From Streptomyces sp. SID486 (GTDB taxonomy: Bacteria > Actinomycetota > Actinomycetes > Streptomycetales > Streptomycetaceae): 32,770 bases of DNA. The notes beneath the pieces were generated by a model. That model searched no databases. It was not told the DNA's origin and saw only the letters and a list, made by a program, of their open reading frames with translations. The stretch is taken from the NCBI RefSeq assembly GCF_009865385.1, contig NZ_WWJT01000746.1:1-32770 (forward strand), given 5' to 3'. The translations under genes were made by a program, and so were the position numbers. Position 1 is the stretch's first letter; each line of letters starts with the position of its first letter. Shown in pieces: positions 32,587 through 32,770 of this stretch.

Positions 32587-32654
32587 TTGACACGCCCCTC
32601 ACCTGACAGGAAAGTTTCACCGGCAGGACAGGGCCCGAAAGATACTTTCAGGCG
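32587..32654 (+). promoter_or_regulatory. promoter/operator elements before Tat-signal gene
   Basis: TTGACA at 32587-32592 is a consensus -35 hexamer; the -10 is unclear. Two GAAA/TTTC dyads follow: GAAAGTTTC at 32610-32618 and GAAAG-ATA-CTTTC at 32637-32649. Similar CGAAA/TTTCG dyads are operators for sugar-responsive LacI-type regulators in Streptomyces, so carbohydrate control of the gene is possible. Confidence 0.4.
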
Positions 32655-32666
32655 GGAGACCGTGCG

Positions 32667-32770
32667 ATGACGGACGACATGGCAGGCAGCCGGACGGGCG
32701 GGCTGACCCGCCGCCGGCTCATGGCGGGCTCACTGGCCTCGGGCGGCGCGCTGGCCCTCGGCGCGCTCCC
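32667..32770 (+). CDS. Tat-signal secreted protein, 5' fragment
   Basis: Only the first 34 codons are in the window. They encode a Tat signal peptide: a polar n-region, the twin-arginine segment LTRRRLMAGSL (about 13-23), then a hydrophobic GGALALGAL stretch that runs off the edge. The ATG follows GGCGGGAG nine bases upstream. Function cannot be told from the signal alone; the nearby GAAA/TTTC dyads hint at a sugar-related secreted enzyme, which is inference only. Confidence 0.65.
   Translation, partial: MTDDMAGSRTGGLTRRRLMAGSLASGGALALGAL

Overview
The window is actinobacterial chromosome, almost certainly Streptomyces. GC content is very high, codons end in G/C, GTG and TTG starts sit behind strong AGGAGG-type ribosome sites, and several genes belong to families typical of Streptomyces: an SsgA-like cell-division protein, an NsdA-type regulator, a DUF397 protein, a PAS-SpoIIE phosphatase and several Tat- or Sec-exported hydrolases. 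I see no rRNA, tRNA, insertion sequence, integrase or CRISPR array.

Left part (1-7.4 kb): asparagine synthetase asnB and an alpha/beta hydrolase (both minus), then a bacterial release-factor-like protein (baeRF3 type) and a Gfo/Idh/MocA dehydrogenase (both plus). The dehydrogenase overlaps tail to tail with a Tat-exported phospholipase C that has a good candidate PHO box upstream.

Middle part (7.4-20.6 kb): development and envelope genes. An SsgA-like gene is divergent from a PAS-SpoIIE phosphatase. An NsdA-like TPR regulator is divergent from an APH-fold kinase-like gene, with a symmetric candidate operator midway between them. A very strong terminator follows the kinase-like gene, then a secreted amidase, a small unknown protein, two secreted esterases (tannase-like and PHB-depolymerase-like), a universal stress protein and an orphan DUF397 protein. 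Three minisatellite-like tandem arrays (periods about 33, 26 and 23 bp) lie at or just past the stop codons of the SsgA-like, SpoIIE and universal stress genes.

Right part (20.6-32.5 kb): an acyl-CoA catabolic region. A minus-strand operon (crotonase, double OB-fold/zinc-ribbon DUF35 protein, two Ltp-type thiolase-fold enzymes with overlapping starts and stops) diverges from a FadD19-like CoA ligase and a paaK-like ligase. These converge on a second minus-strand operon (nitronate monooxygenase-like flavoprotein and two further CoA ligases). A near-identical CTGA/TCAG operator-like site lies in both main promoter regions, so the two operons probably share one regulator, which is not encoded here. 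The set looks like a pathway that activates a carboxylic acid, hydrates the enoyl-CoA and shortens it by a retro-aldol step, resembling actinobacterial steroid side-chain catabolism but without ring-cleavage genes or an acyl-CoA dehydrogenase in view. The window ends inside a Tat-signal protein gene.
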